From RGIG4140 sp045532865 (lineage in GTDB: Bacteria > Pseudomonadota > Alphaproteobacteria > CAAHEQ01 > UBA3637): a stretch of DNA of 14,834 nt. Below are positions 7,161-14,199 of the stretch, piece after piece. The position numbers were made by a program, and so were the translations under genes. Where the stretch lies: contig JAZSGT010000052.1 in the NCBI GenBank assembly GCA_045532865.1, forward strand, positions 1 through 14,834, read 5' to 3'. The stretch's first letter is position 1, and each line of letters starts with the position of its first letter. The notes beneath the pieces were generated by a model that did not search any database, had not been told where the DNA came from, and worked only from the letters and a program-made list of their open reading frames with translations.

Positions 7161-8144
7161 ATGAAGAAAGGTGAATCTAAAAACCAATTATTATTCAATC
7201 AATTACTTGATGAAGTTGATCAAAAAATAAAAAAAGAAAGCTCAAAAGATTCTTTGCCTAAAAATGAGGCTATCCCCCCTTTAGGTCCGGGCAAAATCAA
7301 TGAAAAGGAACAAGACAAAATCAAAGAAAAAAGAAAAGAGCTTGTCCAGCAACGATATACAAAATATTGCATTGAATGGATGTTGGGTTTGCATATCAAA
7401 ACAAGATTAACCAGCGATTTTATCCCTCATATTGACAAGATTTTGCCATTTTATCGCACAAAGGTTTATGAGAAGGAACACAATTTTTTGAGCGCTTTGG
7501 TGGGGTTTAAAGAGTATCACGGGGCTTATTTGTATTTAAACCACCCTAATATACAGAAAATTCTTTTTTCTGAAAAAGCGCCCCTTTTATTAAACATGAA
7601 CACCTTAAGACAAGATTTAAAAAAAGAAATAACAAGCAAAAACCCATTTAAAAACAAAGACTTTTCAAATCTTTTTAATCAACTTGGTAAGGTTTATGGA
7701 ACACCCAAATTAATGCAAATGATTTTGTTTGATGAGGCTGAAAACACCCCTCTTAATTTGCAAAAAAAAGCTTGTTTTTCAAAAGATGGCTCTTTCCAAA
7801 CAGCCCTTTCATTTTTAATTTCACAAGGGGCATGGATGCAAAGTTTAGATTATATGTATTCTTTACCAAAAGAAACAACCCTTGCTGAGGTGTGTGCTTT
7901 GCTCGATGACCCAATCGCAAGCAGAGAACTCAAACGTGTTGCTTCTCGCAAAAACTTTAAAAATCAAGATGAAGTTGTCTTTTTAAACACATTAGAAAAA
8001 AACTTGCCTACCGAGTCATTTTTAAGATTAACACAACAATATCAAGGTGTTACACAATATAAAGAAGAAGACTTAACAAGTCATAGCCTCCAACAAAAAG
8101 CTTTTCATTATTTAAAAAACAAAACAAACACGCATGAAAAGTAA
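7161..8144 (+). CDS. Conserved-looking helical protein of unknown function
   Basis: A 327-residue protein I do not recognise. The first ~60 residues are strongly charged (Lys/Glu-rich, with a PPLGPGK turn at about 40-46) and likely disordered. The rest is predicted by eye to be mostly helical, with segments such as YCIEWMLGLHIK (68-79) and FNQLGKVYGTPKLMQMILF. There is no signal peptide, no long hydrophobic segment and no known catalytic motif, so it is probably cytoplasmic. GAGGG at 7152-7156 lies 4 bp before the ATG, the same close arrangement seen at the neighbouring genes. It is flanked by the lptG terminator and by a separate promoter for the ankyrin gene, so it is likely a single-gene unit. 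Confidence 0.85.
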   Translation: MKKGESKNQLLFNQLLDEVDQKIKKESSKDSLPKNEAIPPLGPGKINEKEQDKIKEKRKELVQQRYTKYCIEWMLGLHIKTRLTSDFIPHIDKILPFYRTKVYEKEHNFLSALVGFKEYHGAYLYLNHPNIQKILFSEKAPLLLNMNTLRQDLKKEITSKNPFKNKDFSNLFNQLGKVYGTPKLMQMILFDEAENTPLNLQKKACFSKDGSFQTALSFLISQGAWMQSLDYMYSLPKETTLAEVCALLDDPIASRELKRVASRKNFKNQDEVVFLNTLEKNLPTESFLRLTQQYQGVTQYKEEDLTSHSLQQKAFHYLKNKTNTHEK

Positions 8145-8172
8145 CTTTTTTTGATAAATAAAAAAAATCAAG

Positions 8173-8201
8173 TTGACAGGATTTATTTAACCCATTAAAG
8201 T
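8173..8201 (+). promoter_or_regulatory. Promoter for the ankyrin-repeat gene
   Basis: TTGACA (8173-8178), 17 bp, TAAAGT (8196-8201). The predicted start near 8208 is about 40 nt upstream of the ATG at 8250. Confidence 0.7.
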
Positions 8202-8249
8202 TAAAAGAAGAATGGTATTTCATTGAACCTGTTTTTGTTTGAGGTGAAA

Positions 8250-9071
8250 ATGAACACAAAAAGTTTTTATAATTTGCTTTTAGCAAGCAGTATCTGTTTG
8301 GTTATTTTAGGTGCTGCAAGTGGCTGTTATTATATTTTAAAATCAAAAGAAATTCGAAAAATTGAAGCCATTGAACGTGCGCGCCTTTCCTATTTAACAC
8401 GTCCTGCCTATCAATTTAAAACAGCGATTATGAAAAATGATGTTTCCATGGCAGTTGAGTTGCTTCAGCAAGAACAGGTTGATTTAAACCATCCAAATTG
8501 CAAAGAACATACATCAGAAAAACTCCATGAAGAACCATTGCTGATTGAGGCTGTGCGTTTTAATCGATTAAAAATTGTTAAAGAAATGCTCAAAAATCCT
8601 CTCAACTTGTATACCGTGGGACAAACAGGAAGAACAGCCATTGAAGAAAGCATCTTTCTTGATAACAAAGAAATGTTAGATATTTTGCTTCAAAAGGCTG
8701 AAATTGATATCAACCAACCATATCATAACACAGGGGAAACTCTGTTGCATCTTGCCATTTTCTACAAAGCTGAACAAGTGATTAAATATCTGCTTGAAAA
8801 AGGGGCTAATCCCATGAGTAGCAATGAACAAGGCACATTGGCCATTGATTATTTGCCCACACAAGAACAAAAAGATATTTTGCTTAAAAGATATCAACTG
8901 GTTCACCAACAAAAAAAGGTTATTCAAGAAGTGGAAAGCGACTTTTATCACGCAACAAAGAAACAAAATGAAACACCCCTTCAAGAAGAAAGCCCCTATC
9001 AACTCAAAATCAATGCATTTATGAAAATGGTGGAAAAAGAGCCTGATTCTTTAGAAAAAAATAATCAATGA
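8250..9071 (+). CDS. Membrane-anchored ankyrin-repeat protein
   Basis: A 273-residue protein. One hydrophobic segment at about 7-30 ends in a basic stretch. It contains ASGC (23-26), a poor lipobox, so a plain N-terminal anchor is more likely than a lipoprotein. Ankyrin-like repeats follow at about 53-90, 94-125, 126-160 and 161-193. The best are TGETLLHLAIFYKAEQVIKY and LLEKGANP (181-188), which match the canonical G-T-LH-A...LL-GA-P pattern; the first two are degenerate. The C-terminal ~70 residues are charged and probably coiled or disordered. Ankyrin repeats mediate protein-protein contacts; the partner is unknown. I chose the ATG at 8250 because GAGGTG precedes it; an in-frame TTG at 8223 has no ribosome-binding site. 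Confidence 0.87.
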   Translation: MNTKSFYNLLLASSICLVILGAASGCYYILKSKEIRKIEAIERARLSYLTRPAYQFKTAIMKNDVSMAVELLQQEQVDLNHPNCKEHTSEKLHEEPLLIEAVRFNRLKIVKEMLKNPLNLYTVGQTGRTAIEESIFLDNKEMLDILLQKAEIDINQPYHNTGETLLHLAIFYKAEQVIKYLLEKGANPMSSNEQGTLAIDYLPTQEQKDILLKRYQLVHQQKKVIQEVESDFYHATKKQNETPLQEESPYQLKINAFMKMVEKEPDSLEKNNQ

Positions 9072-9082
9072 AATAAAAAAGA

Positions 9083-9111
9083 TTGTTCTTGTTTATAAAC
9101 TATGGTACAAT
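9083..9111 (+). promoter_or_regulatory. Promoter for the 253-residue unknown gene
   Basis: TTGTTC (9083-9088), 17 bp, TACAAT (9106-9111). Confidence 0.55.
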
Positions 9112-9141
9112 AATAAAAGGTAAAAAAATAAGGAGGTTTAA

Positions 9142-9903
9142 ATGCCAAATACAAGATATGACGTTGAAAGTGGTGAAATTCCACCAGAACTTTTGGATGA
9201 CGACACAAATGCACCTCAAGTCCCAGCAGGCAGGACAACAGCTGATCATCCAGGACACAATAATGCTCGTAATGCAGAGCTTGTCGATGGCGTTAGAAAT
9301 CCACCACAAGAAGAGGGACATACTGAAGAGCCACGGGAAGAAAAAAATCCACCTCAAAAAGAGGGGAAAGCTGACCGCCCACGGCAAGAAGCAAATTCTC
9401 CTGCGCCTATTCAAGAAGATGGAAAGAAAAAACGTTCAAAACCAAATGATAAAAATACGCATGCAGCAGCATATGCTGGGACAAATAATGAAGTTGTAGA
9501 ACTCAACTGGTGGCAACGCAATATGCCTCGATTTTTAGGTGGCGCAAGTCAAGAAAGAAAAAAAGCCTATTTTGAAAGGCAACGACAACTTGCATCAGCT
9601 GGTGCGCCTCGTTCAGCAACTGAAGGCTCTGGTTTGGTTGCATCGCAAGAAGTGGTAACAGGTGTCAGTGTTGCTGATTTAAGACAAGCAGGTTTTAACG
9701 AGGCAACCATTCAACATATGATCAGCGTTGTTGAAGCAAAAAAACAAGCAGAAGCTCAAAAAAGAGGGGGCATGCAAAATTTGGCTCAATATTTGGCTCA
9801 ACATGGCGAAACGGTAACGCTTAATGCACAAGAATTAGGCATTAGCGAAAAACAAATCAGCATTATTAAAGGGATTGCTGACAAAAATAATGCTAACTGC
9901 TAA
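9142..9903 (+). CDS. Low-complexity N-terminal protein of unknown function
   Basis: A 253-residue protein I do not recognise. Residues 1-110 are rich in Pro, Glu, Gln and charged residues and probably disordered. They include an imperfect 15-16-residue repeat: NPPQEEGHTEEPREE (53-67), NPPQKEGKADRPRQE (69-83), then a degenerate third copy from 85. A tryptophan-containing patch, ELNWWQRNMPRFLGG (120-134), precedes a helical C-terminal part. That part holds two similar short motifs of the form V-x-x-x-L...G-x-x-E-x-x-I (175-200 and 225-250). There is no signal peptide or membrane segment. The ATG has the strongest ribosome-binding site in the window (AGGAGG). A promoter lies upstream and a strong terminator downstream, so it is a stand-alone unit, likely well expressed. 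The layout would suit a secreted effector or a scaffold, but that is only inference. Confidence 0.85.
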   Translation: MPNTRYDVESGEIPPELLDDDTNAPQVPAGRTTADHPGHNNARNAELVDGVRNPPQEEGHTEEPREEKNPPQKEGKADRPRQEANSPAPIQEDGKKKRSKPNDKNTHAAAYAGTNNEVVELNWWQRNMPRFLGGASQERKKAYFERQRQLASAGAPRSATEGSGLVASQEVVTGVSVADLRQAGFNEATIQHMISVVEAKKQAEAQKRGGMQNLAQYLAQHGETVTLNAQELGISEKQISIIKGIADKNNANC

Positions 9904-9939
9904 AAAAACGTTGCTTAATTAGATGAAATAAAACCAAGC

Positions 9940-9972
9940 AAAAAAACCACCCATTTAATCGGTGGTTTTTTT
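9940..9972 (+). terminator. Intrinsic terminator after the 253-residue gene
   Basis: CCACC (9947-9951) pairs with GGTGG (9961-9965) around a 9-nt loop, extended by seven A residues before and seven T residues after. It could work on both strands. Confidence 0.85.
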
Positions 9973-10041
9973 AACTATAAATAGCTCCCCTATCCATAAA
10001 AATAAACTATCTTAATTTTTCAATCAAAAAATCGTTAAACC

Positions 10042-10088
10042 AAAACAGATGAGATTTGCTATATATTAACATTAAAAACATCTGTTTT
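10042..10088 (-). terminator. 10-bp inverted repeat spanning the Nudix stop codon
   Basis: CATCTGTTTT (10079-10088, inside the coding end) is the exact reverse complement of AAAACAGATG (10042-10051, just past the stop), with a 27-nt loop. On the minus strand a short T-rich stretch follows some 10 nt later. It may be a terminator or a 3'-end stabilising hairpin of the operon. Confidence 0.4.
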
Positions 10089-10544
10089 AGAAGCGTTTTG
10101 AATAATCTTGTTTGTTGAATTAGAAATATTTAATTGCTGAAATTCAATACTTTTAGGAGAACAGATATAATAAGCTTCATGCTCTGAAGAAAGTTTAACA
10201 TCCTCATCTAAAACCGTAACTTTAAAATTAACTTGTCGCGTTTTTTTTCCCTTACTAGAAAGATAATCAAACGTTCCAAGAAATGAATCAATTGATTTAA
10301 GAGAAAGGCCTGTTTCTTCCATAACTTCTCTTTTTAAAGCAACATCCAAAGTTTCGCCTTCATCAACTGTGCCTCCAGGCAATTCAACAAGACCACCCAT
10401 AAAGTCATCTTGTCTTCTTTTAAGAAGCAATATCTGATCTTCTGACACATTAATAAGCGCACCAACAACAACTTTTTGGATATTGTCTGCTTCAATGTTT
10501 TGATAAATATTATCCATAATTTCTTTTGAGATGTTGTTTTTCAT
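10059..10544 (-). CDS. Nudix hydrolase
   Basis: A 161-residue protein of typical size for a MutT-like Nudix hydrolase, which cleaves nucleoside diphosphates linked to another moiety using Mg2+. The full Nudix box is present: G-x5-E-x7-R-E-x2-E-E-x-G-L within GTVDEGETLDVALKREVMEE and the following TGL (about 59-81). The strand before it, VVVGALINVSEDQILLLKRR, and the ELPGG motif are also typical. The substrate cannot be read from the sequence. The ATG at 10544 has GGAGA upstream; a longer in-frame opening to 10631 would run into the preceding membrane-protein gene and lacks such a site. It is the last gene of an operon behind an S24 repressor and a membrane protein. Confidence 0.92.
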   Translation of the reverse strand: MKNNISKEIMDNIYQNIEADNIQKVVVGALINVSEDQILLLKRRQDDFMGGLVELPGGTVDEGETLDVALKREVMEETGLSLKSIDSFLGTFDYLSSKGKKTRQVNFKVTVLDEDVKLSSEHEAYYICSPKSIEFQQLNISNSTNKIIQNASKTDVFNVNI

Positions 10545-10578
10545 ATTTATTCTCCATGACAATTTAAATACTTCATTC

Positions 10579-11358
10579 TTAGATAAGGGATTTATATTTT
10601 GAAAATCGTTCTGCCAACCAAATGGTTGCAAAAGAAATGGCCAATGCTATCCAAATAATTCGATCACCCCAAAAAGAACCAAAATAAAACGACATAGCAA
10701 CATTACAAATCTGCATGATAAAAATACCTTCAAACAAGGTCATAGGATGTTTGTTTTTTGACACAATAAATGAACGTATAATTGAATAAATGAAAAATCC
10801 AAATATTTCAGGCAGATAACTCACAGGTGAAAGCAAGATAAAGTATCTTGATTCTTGAAGAATCAAAGAATATGTATCTGTGAAAAACAAAATCACAATA
10901 GGTGGCAAAAAGGTGAGCACATAAAACCAAAACTCTTTAGGTGGTGGCAAATAATACATTTGTTTTTGCCCCATTTTTAACAGGCATAAAAACACAATCA
11001 GAACCCCTCCTGCAACAGCAGCTGTTAAACAACTTTTGCCAAACTCAAGCTTGCTTAAAAGAAAAAAGTAAAGCGAATAAAATCCAATAAATACAACAGG
11101 ATAATTACGAACCCATTTGCGTGGCCCTGGTTGAAAAATCTTTTTTAATATCAAATTTAATGAAAATCCCAAAAAAGCAGGAATCCACACTGTGCCTAAA
11201 AACAAAGGGCGCATGTACCACAAATTTTCATCTGTTGAATTGGTAAACATAACCAAGTAAGAAATCATCACCATATAAAATGGAATGGTTACCATATATA
11301 AAATTTCAGGTATTGCCTGCATAATAAATGGGGTTATATAACGCTTAATTTGTTGCAT
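10579..11358 (-). CDS. Polytopic membrane protein of unknown function
   Basis: A 259-residue protein with about eight hydrophobic segments (roughly 10-38, 50-72, 88-105, 112-128, 143-163, 172-198, 207-225 and 232-250), separated by short charged loops such as PGPRKWVRN and SKNKHP. It is an integral inner-membrane protein. I see no transporter, kinase or intramembrane-protease motif and do not recognise the family. The start lies 6 bp after the stop of the S24 repressor gene, and the Nudix gene starts 34 bp after its end, so all three are most simply one transcript under the repressor's control. The ribosome-binding site (TTGGAT) is weak, consistent with translational coupling to the repressor. 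Confidence 0.86.
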   Translation of the reverse strand: MQQIKRYITPFIMQAIPEILYMVTIPFYMVMISYLVMFTNSTDENLWYMRPLFLGTVWIPAFLGFSLNLILKKIFQPGPRKWVRNYPVVFIGFYSLYFFLLSKLEFGKSCLTAAVAGGVLIVFLCLLKMGQKQMYYLPPPKEFWFYVLTFLPPIVILFFTDTYSLILQESRYFILLSPVSYLPEIFGFFIYSIIRSFIVSKNKHPMTLFEGIFIMQICNVAMSFYFGSFWGDRIIWIALAISFATIWLAERFSKYKSLI

Positions 11359-11364
11359 AGCAAA

Positions 11365-12015
11365 CTATCCAATCATTTTTGTATAAGAAATCACACGACC
11401 AACAACAGCAACGGTTTGATAATCATTTGCTTTGATAGGCTTGTATTTTGTATTATCTGACATAATTTCAACCGAATTGTCAAATGGATTTATTTGCAAG
11501 CGCTTCACAACCAAACGATCCCCAATGCAGAATAGATAAATCCCATCACTCACCGGTGTTGTTGAAGAAACATCAACCCACACAAAATCCCCAGAAGAAA
11601 TGGTTGGTTCCATGCTATCACCCACCACTTTTAAAATTTTGATATATTCTGGTGCAATGGGTGTGAGCTCTTTGAATGCGCTTAAAGAAATGGCATGCTT
11701 ACCAATCACATTGGTTTCAAAATTAACAACACCATTGCCACAACAAGCCACAGCATCAACCATGTCTAATTCAACCGTATCGCCCTTATCTCCCCCGTTT
11801 AACAACCACTGCCATTCCACATGAAAAATATCAGCATAAAGCATGGCTGACTTTTCATTCAAAGGGCGTTCACCCGATTCGTGTTTTTGATATTTAGGAT
11901 ATGAAAATAAGCGCCCCTCTTGAGCATATTTTTTATAAAAATCCATTGCATCACGGCAACCTAATTGCATCCGGCATTGAACCATTCTTTGTGATTGAGC
12001 AAAATCTTTTGTCAT
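11365..12015 (-). CDS. S24-family self-cleaving transcriptional repressor (LexA/CI-like)
   Basis: A 216-residue protein. The N-terminal ~70 residues fit a phage-CI-type helix-turn-helix domain (KYQKHESGERPLNEKSAMLY at 41-60, then IFHVEWQWLL). The C-terminal part is a LexA/UmuD-type S24 domain: cleavage site Cys92-Gly93 in AVACCGNGV, nucleophile Ser134 in VVGDSMEPTISSGD, and catalytic Lys171 in GDRLVVKRL. By family knowledge such proteins bind operator DNA as dimers and cut themselves when RecA filaments form, relieving repression. It heads a three-gene operon with a membrane protein and a Nudix hydrolase. A GTAC-centred dyad lies upstream as a probable auto-operator. GGGG lies before the ATG. 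It could be a prophage remnant regulator, but no phage structural genes are nearby. Confidence 0.93.
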   Translation of the reverse strand: MTKDFAQSQRMVQCRMQLGCRDAMDFYKKYAQEGRLFSYPKYQKHESGERPLNEKSAMLYADIFHVEWQWLLNGGDKGDTVELDMVDAVACCGNGVVNFETNVIGKHAISLSAFKELTPIAPEYIKILKVVGDSMEPTISSGDFVWVDVSSTTPVSDGIYLFCIGDRLVVKRLQINPFDNSVEIMSDNTKYKPIKANDYQTVAVVGRVISYTKMIG

Positions 12016-12058
12016 TTGATACCCCTTTTCGACTATAATAATAAATACACTTTAATTT

Positions 12059-12104
12059 TGTACTTTTTATAATAATAATTGTACTATAAATATCACATAG
12101 TACA
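12059..12104. promoter_or_regulatory. Probable operator of the S24 repressor
   Basis: A perfect dyad, TGTACTAT (12080-12087) and ATAGTACA (12097-12104) with a 9-bp spacer, has a third half-site TGTACTTT at 12059-12066, exactly 21 bp (two helical turns) from the left arm. It lies between the repressor start codon and its likely -35 box, as expected for autorepression. Confidence 0.65.
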
Positions 12105-12122
12105 TATTTTTTAATTCGTCAA
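12094..12122 (-). promoter_or_regulatory. Likely promoter of the repressor operon
   Basis: On the minus strand, TTGACG (12122-12117), 17 bp, TATGTG (12099-12094). The -10 box lies inside the right arm of the dyad, so a bound repressor would block it. The -10 match is modest. Confidence 0.45.
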
Positions 12123-12202
12123 GAGAAAAATGAAAAAAAATAATAAATTTTGTAAAAAAAAATCTTCTTATATAAAACACACCAGTTCATACAGACAAAC
12201 AA

Positions 12203-12239
12203 CAAAAAAAAGACAAGCCTTGTTTGCTTGTCTTTTTTT
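12203..12239 (-). terminator. Strong, bidirectional-looking terminator after the 457-residue gene
   Basis: AGACAAGC (12211-12218) pairs with GCTTGTCT (12226-12233) around a 7-nt loop, flanked by eight A residues and seven T residues. It lies about 20 bp past the stop of the gene ending at 12257 and insulates it from the repressor operon. Confidence 0.88.
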
Positions 12240-12256
12240 ATGATTAAAACAGCATA

Positions 12257-13630
12257 TTACCTTGAAGCACCACCAGATGTTCTTGGTTCTTGGGCAGTTC
12301 TGTTTATTGGTTCTGTTGCTTCCCTTTGAGTTGTCGCATCTGGCGTTGGATTTGTAATATTTTCTTCAGCTGCACCAGCAACTTTTTTTGCAACATCAAC
12401 TCTATCTTTTTCTAATGCTTTATCTTTTTTAGCATTTCTTAAAGAAACAACTTCAGGAGCATCCGTTGGCCTTGCATTCCTGTCAGCCTCAACTATTTCA
12501 GCTTGATTAACAGCAGGTTCACTTGGTTTTCCCCTGTTAGCATCTGTTCTGGCATCAACTCTTTGATTAGCAGAACCACCACGCCCATCAGAGACCTGAC
12601 GCCTTGTTTGAGCAGACCGTCCATGAACAGCAATACTCCTTGTGCGAGGACCTGTACCACGAGGCAAACCAAATACGCGTTCATACATTGTACGTGTTCC
12701 AGAATCCAAGAAATTCAATTGGTCTTGCGTTAACTTAGGAACACCAAGAGAGTTTCTTTGTTCATCCGTCAAACGACCTTGTTCCATCGTCATACAATAA
12801 GAGGCAAGATCTCGGTTCACTCTGGATGAATAAAAATAAAATCTTCTGACAGAGTCACGGTGTTGGTGCATATGCTCCAGAGCTTGAGGATCATTGCGAA
12901 GAACAGTAGTAACAAGGCTACCATCTGATGTTGTAGCCCCTCGGCGAAGAACCGGTTTTCCATCAGAATTTAGCACAAAAATTGAGGTGTTATTTTCAAC
13001 TCTTTTTTTCTGATCTTCCCAAAAGCGTTCAGCTTGGCGTCTTTGCTCAGGTGTCAAAGATTTTGAAAGAGTTTCAAAGGAGCGCTTATCATCTGATACA
13101 GCAAGATATCCCACAGCAATTTCAAGATGTTGAGTATCTTTTTTTGCAAATCGGAGCACTTCTGCATCTTGTTTTTGCATATCAGATTGATACTGTTCAA
13201 GATTAGCCAAATTGCTTTGGAACTCATCAGCAAATTTTTTTGCTTCTTCATAAGTTAAAACTCTGGCTTCACCTTCAAGGGCTTGTTGATAAGCAATCCC
13301 ATCTCGACGATCTTGAGCTATTTGTTGTTCACGATCGTTAATTTCATCTTTTCTATCACTTTCAACCAACTCCATTCGCCTTTGAGCATAGTCTTCAACC
13401 CGTGTTCTAAAACCGGCTGGAATGTTATATTTATCTTCCAAACCGGAAAGAACCCCGTCTAAAGCAGGATCTTGTTTGAAAGATGCATATTTTGAAGCAA
13501 GTGTGTAAAAACGATCTCTATCTTCTGATGAAAAAGAATCAATACTTACATCTCCTTGTGTTGGCAACAGAAGTGATAATTCCTTTAAAACAGCTTCTGC
13601 ATCTTTTATTTTTTCTTGTTTTGAAACCAT
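12257..13630 (-). CDS. Charged coiled-coil protein with disordered C-terminus, unknown function
   Basis: A 457-residue soluble protein I do not recognise. Residues 1-330 are helical and highly charged, with coiled-coil-like stretches at about 75-165 and 190-215 (for example LTPEQRRQAERFWEDQKKR). A short ordered patch, FVLNSDGKPVLRRG (about 218-231), follows. From about 325 to the end it is rich in Arg, Ala, Thr, Asn, Gly and Pro and probably disordered. No signal peptide or membrane segment is seen. Its base composition is less AT-rich than its neighbours', as in the 253-residue protein encoded at 9142-9903, which it resembles in overall style but not in recognisable sequence. GGGGG lies in front of the ATG. 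A promoter-like TATAAT lies upstream and a strong terminator downstream, so it is a single-gene unit. Confidence 0.85.
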   Translation of the reverse strand: MVSKQEKIKDAEAVLKELSLLLPTQGDVSIDSFSSEDRDRFYTLASKYASFKQDPALDGVLSGLEDKYNIPAGFRTRVEDYAQRRMELVESDRKDEINDREQQIAQDRRDGIAYQQALEGEARVLTYEEAKKFADEFQSNLANLEQYQSDMQKQDAEVLRFAKKDTQHLEIAVGYLAVSDDKRSFETLSKSLTPEQRRQAERFWEDQKKRVENNTSIFVLNSDGKPVLRRGATTSDGSLVTTVLRNDPQALEHMHQHRDSVRRFYFYSSRVNRDLASYCMTMEQGRLTDEQRNSLGVPKLTQDQLNFLDSGTRTMYERVFGLPRGTGPRTRSIAVHGRSAQTRRQVSDGRGGSANQRVDARTDANRGKPSEPAVNQAEIVEADRNARPTDAPEVVSLRNAKKDKALEKDRVDVAKKVAGAAEENITNPTPDATTQREATEPINRTAQEPRTSGGASR

Positions 13631-13673
13631 TGGAGCCCCCTTTGCTAAAAAAATTTTTGTCCCTAATGATCTT

Positions 13674-13760
13674 ATTATACCATATTTTTTATTTTTTGCA
13701 TATTTTTTTTTGAAAAAAAGAAGATTTTTTTTATTTTTTCTTTTTTAAAAACCGTTTTTC
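13674..13760 (-). promoter_or_regulatory. Promoter region of the 457-residue gene with long A-tracts
   Basis: On the minus strand a perfect TATAAT (13679-13674) lies 44 bp before the ATG. No good -35 box is seen at 16-18 bp. The ~80 bp upstream is almost pure A on the minus strand (T on the plus strand), which would suit an UP element or curved DNA compensating for the weak -35. Confidence 0.5.
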
Positions 13761-13785
13761 AAAAAAAACAAGCTGTTTTTGAATA
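13747..13785 (-). terminator. Weak A/T-rich hairpins after the 113-residue gene
   Basis: AAAAAC at 13764-13769 can pair with GTTTTT at 13775-13780 across AAGCT, and AAAAACC/GGTTTTT-like pairing is possible at 13747-13759. Read on the minus strand they are followed by T-poor, A-rich sequence, so termination here is uncertain. Confidence 0.25.
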
Positions 13786-13787
13786 CC

Positions 13788-14129
13788 CTATTTTAAAATG
13801 GAAAGGCCAATTTCACCCACACTGACACCAAAAATGGCACACATTAGGGTTATAAGCAGATATAAAAACACCTTATTGTTAAAAATTTCTTTTAAATTAT
13901 GGGTTAGCGACGATTTGTTTTGCACCAATTCAATCAAACTATCTAGTTTTTGATGCATTTTTTCTTGCGCCGTTTTAACCTGTTGAATGTCATCTTTAAT
14001 CAAATTGATTTCTTTTTGCATTTTTTCAAAGTCCTCACATTGTTTTTGGTGGAGTAAAATGGCACTTTTGCTCATTCCTCCCCTTTTGGGTTGTGCTAAA
14101 ATCATGTCTAAAGCAGATTTTTGGTTCAT
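13788..14129 (-). CDS. Small coiled-coil protein with C-terminal membrane segment
   Basis: A 113-residue protein. Residues 1-30 are basic and polar (AQPKRGGMSKSAILLHQKQ). Residues 31-75 show a heptad pattern typical of a coiled coil (FEKMQKEINLIKDDIQQVKT, then QEKMHQKLDSLIELVQ). Residues 87-112 form one hydrophobic segment (VFLYLLITLMCAIFGVSVG). This coiled-coil plus C-terminal tail-anchor layout is like that of XhlA/hemolysin-type phage proteins, but I cannot identify motifs that prove it. I chose the ATG at 14129 because AAAGGA lies upstream. The reading frame stays open for a further 187 codons into the G/T-rich repeat array, which I attribute to the lack of stop codons in that low-complexity DNA. 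Confidence 0.78.
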   Translation of the reverse strand: MNQKSALDMILAQPKRGGMSKSAILLHQKQCEDFEKMQKEINLIKDDIQQVKTAQEKMHQKLDSLIELVQNKSSLTHNLKEIFNNKVFLYLLITLMCAIFGVSVGEIGLSILK

Positions 14130-14169
14130 AGGGGTAAAGTTCCTTTCAGTTAGAGTTAAAATGAAACGA

Positions 14170-14186
14170 CACAACCAGAGGTGCAG
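14170..14186 (-). repeat. Inverted, degenerate copy of the 17-bp palindromic core
   Basis: Its reverse complement, CTGCACCTCTGGTTGTG, matches the array core TGCAACCTGTGGTTGTG closely apart from the left arm. It lies between the array and the start of the 113-residue gene, facing the opposite way to the other seven copies. Confidence 0.55.
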
Positions 14187-14199
14187 CTTGACGAGATGA

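Noticed and set aside
8223..8249. TTG start giving a 282-residue ankyrin protein
   Set aside because: No ribosome-binding site is present; the ATG at 8250 has GAGGTG and starts directly before the membrane segment.
9083..9499. Lys/Gln-rich alternative frame over the 253-residue gene
   Set aside because: It begins upstream of the strong AGGAGG site, has no site of its own and shows the biased composition of a shadow frame.
10545..10631. Longer start for the Nudix protein overlapping the membrane gene
   Set aside because: The added residues do not belong to the Nudix domain, and the ATG at 10544 has a proper GGAGA site.
12130..12243. 37-codon plus-strand reading frame starting next to the repressor promoter (a Cro-like position)
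   Set aside because: It has a poor ribosome-binding site, a Lys/Asn-rich product with no DNA-binding pattern, and runs straight through the terminator hairpin at 12211-12233.
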